Shown: piece after piece, positions 44,099 through 51,435 of the stretch
How the letters are laid out: each line of letters opens with the position of its first letter
How positions within the stretch are numbered: position 1 is the first letter of the stretch
Assembly: GCA_040754075.1 (NCBI GenBank)
Contig: JBFMDH010000008.1
Span: 73,410 to 137,409, forward strand
Source of the DNA: Acidobacteriota bacterium
Lineage (GTDB): Bacteria > Acidobacteriota > Blastocatellia > UBA7656
Length of the DNA stretch: 64,000 nucleotides
Direction of reading: 5' to 3'
The notes under the pieces: generated by a model
Database searches by the model: none
Told to the model about the DNA's origin: nothing
The model's input: the letters and a program-made list of their open reading frames with translations, nothing else
Made by a program: the position numbers and the translations under genes

Positions 44099-44243
44099 GA
44101 AAAGGTTTATGTCTCTACCCGTAAAAAAACGTATGGAATCAGTGAAAAGACATCGGGTTTGGCAAACTCAACTTGATAAAGATGAATTTTTTGATTCGGT
44201 ATTCGGTAAATAATTTTCCGGTATTTAGAGGACGAATAAATCA

Positions 44244-45242
44244 ATGAGTTGGCAAATAGCGATTGATGAACCGAAAAGTTTCGAGTTGCTTGCGCCTTCA
44301 AGCGTTGAACAGGCGATTGAATGGGCGCATCGACATGGCGAGGATGCGGCGATACTGGCGGGCGGTTGTGATTTGCTGGATAAACTCAAAAATCAATGGG
44401 CAACGCCGCGCTATGTGATTAATTTGAAAACCGTCGCGGGCTTGAAAAAAATTGAGTCGAATAATTCGATGATAAAGCTTGGGGCGCTGACGACGCTTGG
44501 CGAAATCGAACGCCACAGCCAACTCAAACAACTGGCTCCCGCGTTAGTGCAAGCCGCATCGCGCGTTGCCACACCGCAGATTCGCAACCTTGGCACCATT
44601 GGCGGCAATCTTTTGCAGGATTCGCGTTGTCCTTATTATCGCGGCGCGTGGCAATGCTATCGCAAAGGCGGCATCATCTGTGATGCGGTGCGCGGCATCA
44701 ATACTGAACACGCCTTGTTTGGCGGCGACCGTTGTTTTACCGTGACCCCATCAGACCTTGCGCCGGTGATGGTGGCGCTTGACGGGAAAGCGAAAACCCA
44801 AAGTCCGCGCGGCGAATCGCAAATTGATTTAGTGGATTTCTTTATGCTTCCCAAAGATGACATTCGCCATATGCATCGACTGGCGAAAGATGAAATCCTC
44901 ACCGAAGTTGAACTCCCGCTTCGCCCGAATCAACGCTCGACGTTTATCAAATATGCGATGCGCGAAGCCTGGGATTTTGCCCTGGCAAGTATCGCTGTGA
45001 GCATCACTCAGGAAGGCTCAACGATTCGCAATGCCCGCGTGGTTTTTGGCGCGGTCGCTCCTGTGCCTTGGCGAAGTCATGAAGTGGAACAGGTTATCGA
45101 AGGAAAATCGTTGAACGATTCATTGATTGAAGCGGCGGCTCTGGCAAGTGTCAGAGCTGCCGAACCGCTTTCACATAACGAATACAAAATCGGATTGATG
45201 AAAAAACTGGTGCGCGCGGCACTCACGGAGTTATCGAAATGA
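44244..45242 (+). CDS. Molybdenum hydroxylase FAD subunit with an added Fe-S cluster
   Basis: 332 residues of the CoxM/XdhB FAD-binding family: AAILAGGCDLLDKLKN binds FAD pyrophosphate, TPQIRNLGTIGGNLLQDSRC is the second FAD motif, and the C-terminal CO-dehydrogenase flavoprotein domain follows. Four cysteines at about residues 132-170 (SRCPYYRGAWQCYR, GGIICDA, GGDRCF) match the insertion that holds a [4Fe-4S] cluster in PaoB and 4-hydroxybenzoyl-CoA reductase. It hands electrons on from the Fe-S/Mo subunit encoded upstream. No own signal peptide, so it would be exported together with the Tat-tagged partner, as for PaoABC. Confidence 0.88.
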   Translation: MSWQIAIDEPKSFELLAPSSVEQAIEWAHRHGEDAAILAGGCDLLDKLKNQWATPRYVINLKTVAGLKKIESNNSMIKLGALTTLGEIERHSQLKQLAPALVQAASRVATPQIRNLGTIGGNLLQDSRCPYYRGAWQCYRKGGIICDAVRGINTEHALFGGDRCFTVTPSDLAPVMVALDGKAKTQSPRGESQIDLVDFFMLPKDDIRHMHRLAKDEILTEVELPLRPNQRSTFIKYAMREAWDFALASIAVSITQEGSTIRNARVVFGAVAPVPWRSHEVEQVIEGKSLNDSLIEAAALASVRAAEPLSHNEYKIGLMKKLVRAALTELSK

Positions 45243-45490
45243 GTTTGTTTACTCGCAAAAAGCAGACAGAAAATTCAAAGCCAATTAAAAGAGCGCCGAA
45301 AATTATTGCGCCGCGAAATCTCGACGGGCGCAAAACCGTAGCCGCCGTCGGATTCAGCAAACTGGAACTCGAACGCGCCGGACTCACGGAAAAACAGGCT
45401 GAAGAATTCGGACTGAGGGTTGATGAAAACCGCATTTCCGCGCTCGGTGACAATGTCAATTTATTAAAACGCCTGCTTGAAAAGGCGTAA
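45239..45490 (+). CDS. Small protein with L13e-like motif, tied to the molybdenum hydroxylase
   Basis: 83 residues; its ATG overlaps the FAD-subunit stop (ATGA), so it is translationally coupled. A basic N-terminus (FTRKKQTENSKPIKRAPK) precedes VGFSKLELERAGLTEKQAEEF, GLRVDENR and DNVNLLKRLL, a pattern resembling the ribosomal L13e family found as small bacterial proteins. Nothing suggests a ribosomal role here. It may help assembly or quality control of the enzyme, or be an unrelated rider. No catalytic residues are recognised. Confidence 0.72.
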   Translation: MSLFTRKKQTENSKPIKRAPKIIAPRNLDGRKTVAAVGFSKLELERAGLTEKQAEEFGLRVDENRISALGDNVNLLKRLLEKA

Positions 45491-45562
45491 TCGTTTTGCT
45501 GGTGCAAAAAAAGATGACAATGCTCTCACGGATAAAGACTGAGCTGATTTTTAAGGTGCATT

Positions 45563-45711
45563 TCCCAGCGGATGCGGCGGATTCAGCGGATGAGAACGGA
45601 TAAATTTATTCAGGGTTTATCAAAGTTGACGCGGGTCTATCAACAATGAATCGGGTTTATCAGTTGTCAGAAAATCCGTGTCTATCCGCAGTATCCGCTG
45701 CATCCGCTGGG
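45563..45711. repeat. Inverted pair of period-9 degenerate tandem repeats with a period-20 loop
   Basis: The left arm (45563-45600) has units CAGCGGATG, CGGCGGATT, CAGCGGATG every nine bases. The right arm (45674-45711) has TATCCGCAG, TATCCGCTG, CATCCGCTG. The arms are complementary over about 38 bases with few mismatches. The loop holds three degenerate 20-base copies around GGGTTTATCA (45612-45671). It fills the 45491-45844 gap, where no gene is seen except a weak frame at 45646-45864, which runs through the repeat and is rejected. Confidence 0.75.
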
Positions 45712-45844
45712 AAGCCAGCTTTGAGTAGTAGCGCAATGATTTTTGTTACGAACCTTGATGATAAATTCAGTTTGCGTAACCAATTCAGAATTGCCGAGTA
45801 TTTCTTGAGCTTAATTTTATTCAGTCCCTTAATTGGAGAATGTC

Positions 45845-47155
45845 ATGAATCGTCGCCAATTTAACTTCAATCTGTTTTGCGCTGTGAGTGTTTCAATCTT
45901 GCCTTTTCATCAAGCGAATGCCCTATTGCGCGTCAATGGCTCGCGATTGAACCTGCATCTCAAAGAGCTTTCAGAGTTTGGTAAAAACCCGCAAGGCGGC
46001 GTCAGTCGAGTGGCTTATTCGCAGGCTGATTTGCAGGGGCGCGAATATACTATGCGCTTGATGCGCGAAGCGAAACTGGCGGTCAGCATCGATGCCGCTG
46101 GAAATATCATCGGCAGACGCGAAGGTGAAAACCGCGCAAGGGTTGCTCCGCTGATGATCGGTTCGCACATCGATTCGGTTCCCGAAGGCGGCAATTACGA
46201 TGGTCAGGTCGGCTCGATGTCCGCGATTGAAGTTGCCGCAACGCTTGCCGAAAATAATGTGAGCTTGCGTCATCCGCTCGAAGTCATCATCTTTTCCAAC
46301 GAAGAAGGCGGCACCTATGGCAGCCACGCGATAAGCGAGGGCTTGACTGAAAAACAACTGGGACTTACGAGCACCGGCGGCAAAACCATTCGCGAAGGCA
46401 TTAAACTTATCGGCGGCGACCCGGACAAACTTTCGCAACCGCTTCGCAGACGTGGGAACGCAGCCGCTTATCTTGAATTGCATATCGAACAGGGCGGCAT
46501 TCTTTACAACGAGAAAATCAATATCGGCGTAGTCGAAGGCATTGTCGGCATCAATCAATGGGAAGTGACGATTGAAGGGTTTGCGAATCACGCGGGAACT
46601 ACGCCGATGAATCAACGGCGAGACGCCATGCTTGCGGCGGCGCGCTTTATTGACGCGGTCAATCGCATAGTCACGAGTACGCCCGGTCGGCAGGTGGGAA
46701 CGGTTGGCAAATTGCAGGCGCAACCCGGCGCATTTAATGTGATACCCGGCAAGGTGATTTTAGGATTGGAACTCCGCGATTTAGATGCCGCGAAAATTCA
46801 GATGCTCTTTCAAAAAATTCAAGCCGAAGCGGAACAGATTGGCAAAGCCACGGGAACGACTTTCGCGTATAAAGAAGTCAATTCCATCGTGCCAGCGCCA
46901 ACCGATTTGCGGGTGCGAAAACTGATTGATGAAACCGCGAAATCTTTAGGTTTTTCGACGAAATCGATGCCAAGCGGCGCGGGTCACGATGCGCAGGAGA
47001 TGGCGCGCATCTGTCCGGTCGGCATGATTTTTATTCCCAGCAAAGACGGCATCAGCCATTCGCCCCGCGAATATTCAACTCCCGAAGACATCGTGAACGG
47101 CGCAAATGTTTTGCTACAGACCTTGTTGAAACTCGATGCGATGAGTTTAGGCTGA
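45845..47155 (+). CDS. Exported M20-family amidohydrolase (allantoate/N-carbamoyl amino acid hydrolase type)
   Basis: 436 residues from the ATG at 45845, which has GGAGA five bases upstream; a TTG 12 bases earlier is less likely. An N-terminal signal (MNRRQFNFNLFCAVSVSIL) begins with a twin Arg. Metal-binding and catalytic motifs: GSHIDSVPEGGNYDGQVG (His and Asp), SNEEGG, LELHIEQGGIL, GFANHAGTTPMNQRRDA and GAGHDAQEM. These are features of the hydantoinase/carbamoylase subfamily, which cleaves N-carbamoyl or ureido groups with two metal ions. Export is unusual for these enzymes. The exact substrate is unknown. Confidence 0.88.
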   Translation: MNRRQFNFNLFCAVSVSILPFHQANALLRVNGSRLNLHLKELSEFGKNPQGGVSRVAYSQADLQGREYTMRLMREAKLAVSIDAAGNIIGRREGENRARVAPLMIGSHIDSVPEGGNYDGQVGSMSAIEVAATLAENNVSLRHPLEVIIFSNEEGGTYGSHAISEGLTEKQLGLTSTGGKTIREGIKLIGGDPDKLSQPLRRRGNAAAYLELHIEQGGILYNEKINIGVVEGIVGINQWEVTIEGFANHAGTTPMNQRRDAMLAAARFIDAVNRIVTSTPGRQVGTVGKLQAQPGAFNVIPGKVILGLELRDLDAAKIQMLFQKIQAEAEQIGKATGTTFAYKEVNSIVPAPTDLRVRKLIDETAKSLGFSTKSMPSGAGHDAQEMARICPVGMIFIPSKDGISHSPREYSTPEDIVNGANVLLQTLLKLDAMSLG

Positions 47156-47160
47156 AAATC

Positions 47161-47694
47161 ATGCAAAGAGATATCCGTGATGTAAATGAAGCCTACGCAT
47201 TTTTAAGAGAACTTGGTGCACCGGAAAAATTATTGTTGCCTGTTGCGCTGGTTGGTGAAGCAGCAGAAATCATCATCAAAAAATTAAAGAGCTTTAATTT
47301 GGCTTTTGATGAAAGATTAGTGCGTATTGGTGTGGCTTTGCATGATACCGGAAAAATTTTGCATGCTGATGAGTTTTTTATGCCGGGAGAAAAACATGAA
47401 GGTGATGGAGAGACGTTGCTCTTATCTAAAGGCATTGACCCAAAGTTAGCGCGAATTTGTAAATCCCATGGTCAATGGGAACAGATGGAATGTTCAGTGG
47501 AAGAATTGTTAGTTGCTTTGGTCGATAAATTGTGGAAAGGGAAGCGTGAGGAAGGATTGGAAAGTAAAATCATTGAAAGGCTGGCTAAACAATTAAACCT
47601 TAATCAATGGGACTTGTATATCGAGTTAGATTCCTGTTTTGAAGATATTGCAGTCAAGGGAAATGAACGATTGACCCGTAGCAAAGATAGTTAA
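47161..47694 (+). CDS. HD-domain phosphohydrolase
   Basis: 177 residues, five bases after the preceding stop. An HD metal site is visible: GVALHDTGKI (His-Asp), then EKHEGDGETLLLS and ICKSHGQWE with the further histidines. HD proteins of this size hydrolyse nucleotides or phosphate esters; the substrate is unknown. Codons are visibly AT-richer than in neighbours (many TTA, TTG, GAA, AAA), which hints at later arrival by transfer. It ends convergent with the methyltransferase gene on the other strand. Confidence 0.8.
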   Translation: MQRDIRDVNEAYAFLRELGAPEKLLLPVALVGEAAEIIIKKLKSFNLAFDERLVRIGVALHDTGKILHADEFFMPGEKHEGDGETLLLSKGIDPKLARICKSHGQWEQMECSVEELLVALVDKLWKGKREEGLESKIIERLAKQLNLNQWDLYIELDSCFEDIAVKGNERLTRSKDS

Positions 47695-47728
47695 ATTGAT
47701 CAATGGTGAAAATTTAACACCTACCCAG

Positions 47729-48481
47729 CTATCCCAACTTTTTCGCAAACCCTGCATAACCGGTAAGCGTTGAATTGGTAAATTCAAATTTGAAATCGTC
47801 GCTCACGGTGCGCGTGAGTAACATTCGCCAGAATGCCAGTTGATTCAGTTTTGGCGCGAAGCCTTTCAGAAATTGAATCCTTAAATGATTGGCTTCGCAT
47901 ATTTCGCGAAGTTCAGCGGGTTTAATGAAAAGGTGCAAAACATGCAGATTCTTCGGGGTATTTTTAACGAACCATTCGACGCCTTTAATGACGATGAGCC
48001 ACGATAAAAAATTGCGGTTAAAGGTGTGAAAGAAAAACAGCCCTTCGGGTTTTAACACTCGCGCAATCTCTTGAATGATGCCTCTCGGTTCGACGTGTTC
48101 GAGAAAATCCATCGCGCAAACCACTTCAAAAGACTCATCTGCATAGGGCAACCGATAGGCGTCACCGAGTTCATATTTCACCGAATGGGTAGAATCGTAC
48201 TGGCGGGCGACCGCAAGGCTGCTTTCCGAAGCATCGATGCCGGTGACGTTGAACCCCTGTTTTGCTAATTCATTCGATAAAAACCCTGCGCCGCAACCGA
48301 CATCAAGAATGCGAATGCCTGGATTGGGAAACGCTTTATCAATTTCACCGATTATCCAAGGATTGCGTGAACGCGATTCGGCGCGAAGCAGGGCGACCGG
48401 GTCATCACCTGCCGTGTACCAGCGTTCACCTAATTCGTCGTAGAGGTCGTTATTGACTGCGTTTTTGGATGCGGTTTCCAT
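47729..48481 (-). CDS. SAM-dependent methyltransferase (UbiG-like)
   Basis: 250 residues. Class I methyltransferase with motif I ILDVGCGAGFLSNEL (about 60-74), VTGIDASESSL, a motif resembling VCAMDFLEHVEPR and the UbiG-like FFFHTFNRNFLSWL. Its closest recognisable family is the ubiquinone/menaquinone O-methyltransferases. It is third in the minus-strand operon led by a type III polyketide synthase, so it probably methylates the phenolic lipid that enzyme makes. Its first 52 bases overlap the end of the membrane-protein gene in another frame, giving tight coupling. Confidence 0.86.
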   Translation of the reverse strand: METASKNAVNNDLYDELGERWYTAGDDPVALLRAESRSRNPWIIGEIDKAFPNPGIRILDVGCGAGFLSNELAKQGFNVTGIDASESSLAVARQYDSTHSVKYELGDAYRLPYADESFEVVCAMDFLEHVEPRGIIQEIARVLKPEGLFFFHTFNRNFLSWLIVIKGVEWFVKNTPKNLHVLHLFIKPAELREICEANHLRIQFLKGFAPKLNQLAFWRMLLTRTVSDDFKFEFTNSTLTGYAGFAKKLG

Positions 48482-48960
48482 AACAGATTCCAGTAAACCA
48501 GTTGATACACCCCGAATAACATTGTAAGGCAGGTATTGCCAACAAAAAAACTGCTCTCGAATCCTTCATAGCGAATGAGATTAAAAAGCGAGTAATTGGA
48601 AGTGTCTACATGAAGTTCTCCCCACAACAATGCGGCGCTCAGGAGCATCAACGGATGCAGAATAAATAACACGGCGTGCAGCCAGTTTTCACTCGCCTCG
48701 CAAACTTGTTTGTGTACCCATTCATCTTTGGTGACAAACAGACAAGAGAAAATCGCCAGCCCCGCATAAATTCCAACAGCAGTTGGCGAGGGGCGAACCA
48801 ATAATAAAAAGAGCCAGCAAATTAAAACTGTGAGCGTATCGAGGGGATGACCGAGTCTTTCCCATCGCGGCAATTTTCTCCGCCAATGAAAATAAAATTC
48901 ATCGAAAGCCATCGCCAGCATTTGCAGCGCAAAGGGAATTAACAGGTAACGCGAATTCAT
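48430..48960 (-). CDS. Integral membrane protein between polyketide synthase and methyltransferase
   Basis: 176 residues with about four to five hydrophobic segments (LLIPFALQMLAMAF, LTVLICWLFLLLVRP, YAGLAIFSCLF, LHAVLFILHPLMLLSAALL, MLFGVYQLVYW). No family is recognised for certain. Conserved-looking acidic and histidine residues (DEFYFHWRRKLPRWE near the N-terminus; HPLML) could bind metal or lipid. It starts two bases after the polyketide synthase stop and overlaps the methyltransferase start, so all three are one operon. It may modify or anchor the lipid product in the membrane. Confidence 0.75.
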   Translation of the reverse strand: MNSRYLLIPFALQMLAMAFDEFYFHWRRKLPRWERLGHPLDTLTVLICWLFLLLVRPSPTAVGIYAGLAIFSCLFVTKDEWVHKQVCEASENWLHAVLFILHPLMLLSAALLWGELHVDTSNYSLFNLIRYEGFESSFFVGNTCLTMLFGVYQLVYWNLLWKPHPKTQSITTSTTN

Positions 48961-48962
48961 TG

Positions 48963-50129
48963 CTAACGCTTCCTGAACAATGCGCCTGCCATCGTCAGTC
49001 CCGGTCCGAAACCGATGCTTGCCACAAGCGTTCCCGATTTGACGTTGTCGTCATCCAAAACTTTCGACCAGATATGTGGCAGCGTCGCTGATGACATATT
49101 GCCGCGTTCAAACAGGACGGCGCGGCTTTGGGTAGTTTGTTCATTGCTGACATCAATCAATTCCTGAACCGTATCAATGATTTTCGGTCCGCCCGGATGA
49201 ATGGCAAACACCGCCGTGGGCTTTGACTCGGCATAATTTTCGCCGCCTTGCGCGAATAATCGTTCCAGGAATCCGCTGATGGAATTGGCGATTTTATTCG
49301 GCACATCACGCGAAAGCGTCATGCGAAAACCGAATTCCGAAACCACCCAGGTCATATCTTCCAGCGAATTGGCAACCATCTCTTCACGAACCGAAAGCAC
49401 TTCAAATGCCGGTGTCGGTCTGCCTTTTGCAACATCCTCATCAATTGCCATCGAATAGCGAATGAAACCATCGGCAAACAAACTCTGAACCACCAGTTGT
49501 TCCGGCGAATGATTTTTCGGATTGAAATGCAGCGAGCAAAGTTCCGTGTGAACAACATCAGCGCGTGCCGGTTCAGGGTTCTGCTGGTTGAGCATTAATC
49601 CGGTGGTTACACGCAAAGCAGGAATCGAGGCGTAACACCCCATATGATAAATCTGCGTGGTTCGCGTCTGGCTGTGCCAGGCTTTGCCGTCAACCAATCG
49701 CTGAATGGCGCTCGGTGAAGCGTAGCCCGTGCAGGTCACATGAATTAAATCGGCAGGCGGCGGTTCGTCATTCTCGTAAAATCGTTCGACGGCGCGATTG
49801 ACGGTATTGGCGAAGAATTGATTTCGCGTGTCCAGTCCTTTGCCTTCGGGCGCTTCTTCGATATTGAAGACCTGCATCTGTTGCCATTCGCGATGCGAGA
49901 AATCTTCCAGTTCGGTGCCGCGCCAGCCGATATGTTTGGGCGAACAGCCGAACCGCCGAATCAGCTTTTCAAATCGCGGAGCCATTTCCGATACTTTGGA
50001 CTCATCGTTGGTAACAATCGCTTCAGCTTTCGCATGTGCCGCCGCTAGCCAGGCGATGCACTCTTCCTGTGTGCCGTAATAAGAAGGGAACTGCTTCCTG
50101 AAATCGTATAACAGTGGCAGAGGTTTCAT
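48963..50129 (-). CDS. Type III polyketide synthase (chalcone/alkylresorcinol synthase-like)
   Basis: 388 residues with AAGGAG before the ATG. The Cys-His-Asn triad is present: C165 in HMGCYASIPALR, H311 in AIHPGGPKIID and N344 in ERGNMSSATLPHIW; the C-terminal GFGPGLTMAG loop is also conserved. Type III synthases of bacteria condense an acyl starter with malonyl-CoA to make alkylpyrones, alkylresorcinols or related phenols. With the downstream membrane protein and UbiG-like methyltransferase it probably makes a methylated phenolic or quinone-like lipid. Starter and chain number cannot be read from sequence. Confidence 0.93.
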   Translation of the reverse strand: MKPLPLLYDFRKQFPSYYGTQEECIAWLAAAHAKAEAIVTNDESKVSEMAPRFEKLIRRFGCSPKHIGWRGTELEDFSHREWQQMQVFNIEEAPEGKGLDTRNQFFANTVNRAVERFYENDEPPPADLIHVTCTGYASPSAIQRLVDGKAWHSQTRTTQIYHMGCYASIPALRVTTGLMLNQQNPEPARADVVHTELCSLHFNPKNHSPEQLVVQSLFADGFIRYSMAIDEDVAKGRPTPAFEVLSVREEMVANSLEDMTWVVSEFGFRMTLSRDVPNKIANSISGFLERLFAQGGENYAESKPTAVFAIHPGGPKIIDTVQELIDVSNEQTTQSRAVLFERGNMSSATLPHIWSKVLDDDNVKSGTLVASIGFGPGLTMAGALFRKR

Positions 50130-50266
50130 ACGGTCTCCTTTTTAAGTGTAACGCCGGTATTTGAAAAAAAACCAGGCAAGCAATTTAACCTTTTATGGAA
50201 GAAGTAGCCAATTAAAGCGAATAAAATTGTTTGTAAAAAATAGATATAGCCACAGAGAGCCGAAGA

Positions 50267-50296
50267 TTGATAGTAGATATGGCAAATGTGTATAGT
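50267..50296 (+). promoter_or_regulatory. Candidate promoter of cysE
   Basis: TTGATA (50267-50272) and TATAGT (50291-50296) are 18 bases apart in the divergent gap between the polyketide synthase and cysE genes. Both hexamers are close to the sigma-70 consensus. The leader to the ATG at 50329 would be about 25 bases. Confidence 0.5.
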
Positions 50297-50328
50297 GTGG
50301 ATATTAATCTTTAGCGAATCGGGTGTTT

Positions 50329-51273
50329 ATGAACAAACTCGACATTGCCGCGCGACAAAACAGACTGGCGCAGATTATGGAGCGCGTCGCCGCTTCCTAC
50401 GATGAAGCGATTCCCAAAATTCATCACATCGACCGCATGCCTTTGCCTTCGCGTGAAGATGCTGCTGCGATTATGAACGCTCTGGAAGAAATTATTTTTC
50501 CCGGTTATTACACGACCAGCAATGTCACTCATCAGCGCATCATCTATCGCGTACAGGAGCGCGTCGGTTGGTTGTTTGAACATCTGAGCGACCAGATAAC
50601 CAAAAGCCTTTTTCATATGGATGCGCTCGATGGCGAACGCTGTTTTACATCGGATGCCAAAGCCGAAGAATGCGCTTATCGCTTTCTCGAAGCTTTGCCG
50701 CGCATTCGCTGTTTACTTGCCAAAGATATTCGCGCGGCATTTGATGGCGACCCGGCGGCGCAATGTATTGATGAAATTATTCTCAGTTACCCGGCGGTCT
50801 ATGCGATGATGGCGTACCGCGTGGCGCACGAACTTTATCTTTTAGATGTGCCATTGTTGCCGAGAATGCTTACGGAAATCGCTCATTCAAAAACCGGAAT
50901 CGATATTCATCCGGGCGCAACCATCGGCGAACGATTTTTTATCGACCACGGAACCGGCGTGGTGATTGGCGAAACCACAGTGATTGGCAATAATGTCAAA
51001 CTCTATCAGGGGGTGACGCTTGGCGCGCTCTCTTTTCCCAAAGATGAAAACGGCAGATTGCTGCGCGGCAATAAACGCCATCCGACCATCGAAGATGATG
51101 TAGTGATTTATGCAGGCGCGACGATTTTAGGAGGCGACACCGTCATTGGCAGCGGCAGTATTATTGGCGGCAATGTCTGGTTGACCGAATCGGTTCCGCC
51201 GTTTTCGCGGGTTGTGCTCGGCGACCCCAAGCCCAGATTTTTAGAACCCCAGGAATCCTATCATCAAGTTTAG
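50329..51273 (+). CDS. cysE: Serine O-acetyltransferase
   Basis: 314 residues from the ATG at 50329; a GTG two codons earlier is an alternative. The N-terminal 150 residues are helical (including AVYAMMAYRVAHELYLLDVP), and the C-terminal part is a left-handed beta-helix: IHPGATIGERFFIDHGTGVVIG, KLYQGVTLGALSF, VIYAGATILGG. It transfers acetyl from acetyl-CoA to serine, the first step to cysteine. It has the long N-terminal domain of the EpsC-like/plant-like type. No cysK is beside it. Confidence 0.93.
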   Translation: MNKLDIAARQNRLAQIMERVAASYDEAIPKIHHIDRMPLPSREDAAAIMNALEEIIFPGYYTTSNVTHQRIIYRVQERVGWLFEHLSDQITKSLFHMDALDGERCFTSDAKAEECAYRFLEALPRIRCLLAKDIRAAFDGDPAAQCIDEIILSYPAVYAMMAYRVAHELYLLDVPLLPRMLTEIAHSKTGIDIHPGATIGERFFIDHGTGVVIGETTVIGNNVKLYQGVTLGALSFPKDENGRLLRGNKRHPTIEDDVVIYAGATILGGDTVIGSGSIIGGNVWLTESVPPFSRVVLGDPKPRFLEPQESYHQV

Positions 51274-51435
51274 CTCGGTCAGCGATGGTTTTCGCTCAAA
51301 GCCGGTTGAGGTAGCGGTGGATGTGCGAATAGCAATCAACGACCGCTTGTTCACCCGCTCAAGATTGACTTGTCTTTTTGCATTCCTTGTTGCATCATAA
51401 GCGCCCTTGAGATTCAACGGAAAAGAACCCCTGAA

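Noticed and set aside
45971-46723. Minus-strand frame of 250 codons
   Set aside because: Antisense of the M20 amidohydrolase, which has all its catalytic motifs on the plus strand.
48430-48481. Possible frameshift fusing the membrane protein to the methyltransferase
   Set aside because: Both proteins are complete with their own start and stop; a 52-base overlap in different frames fits translational coupling.
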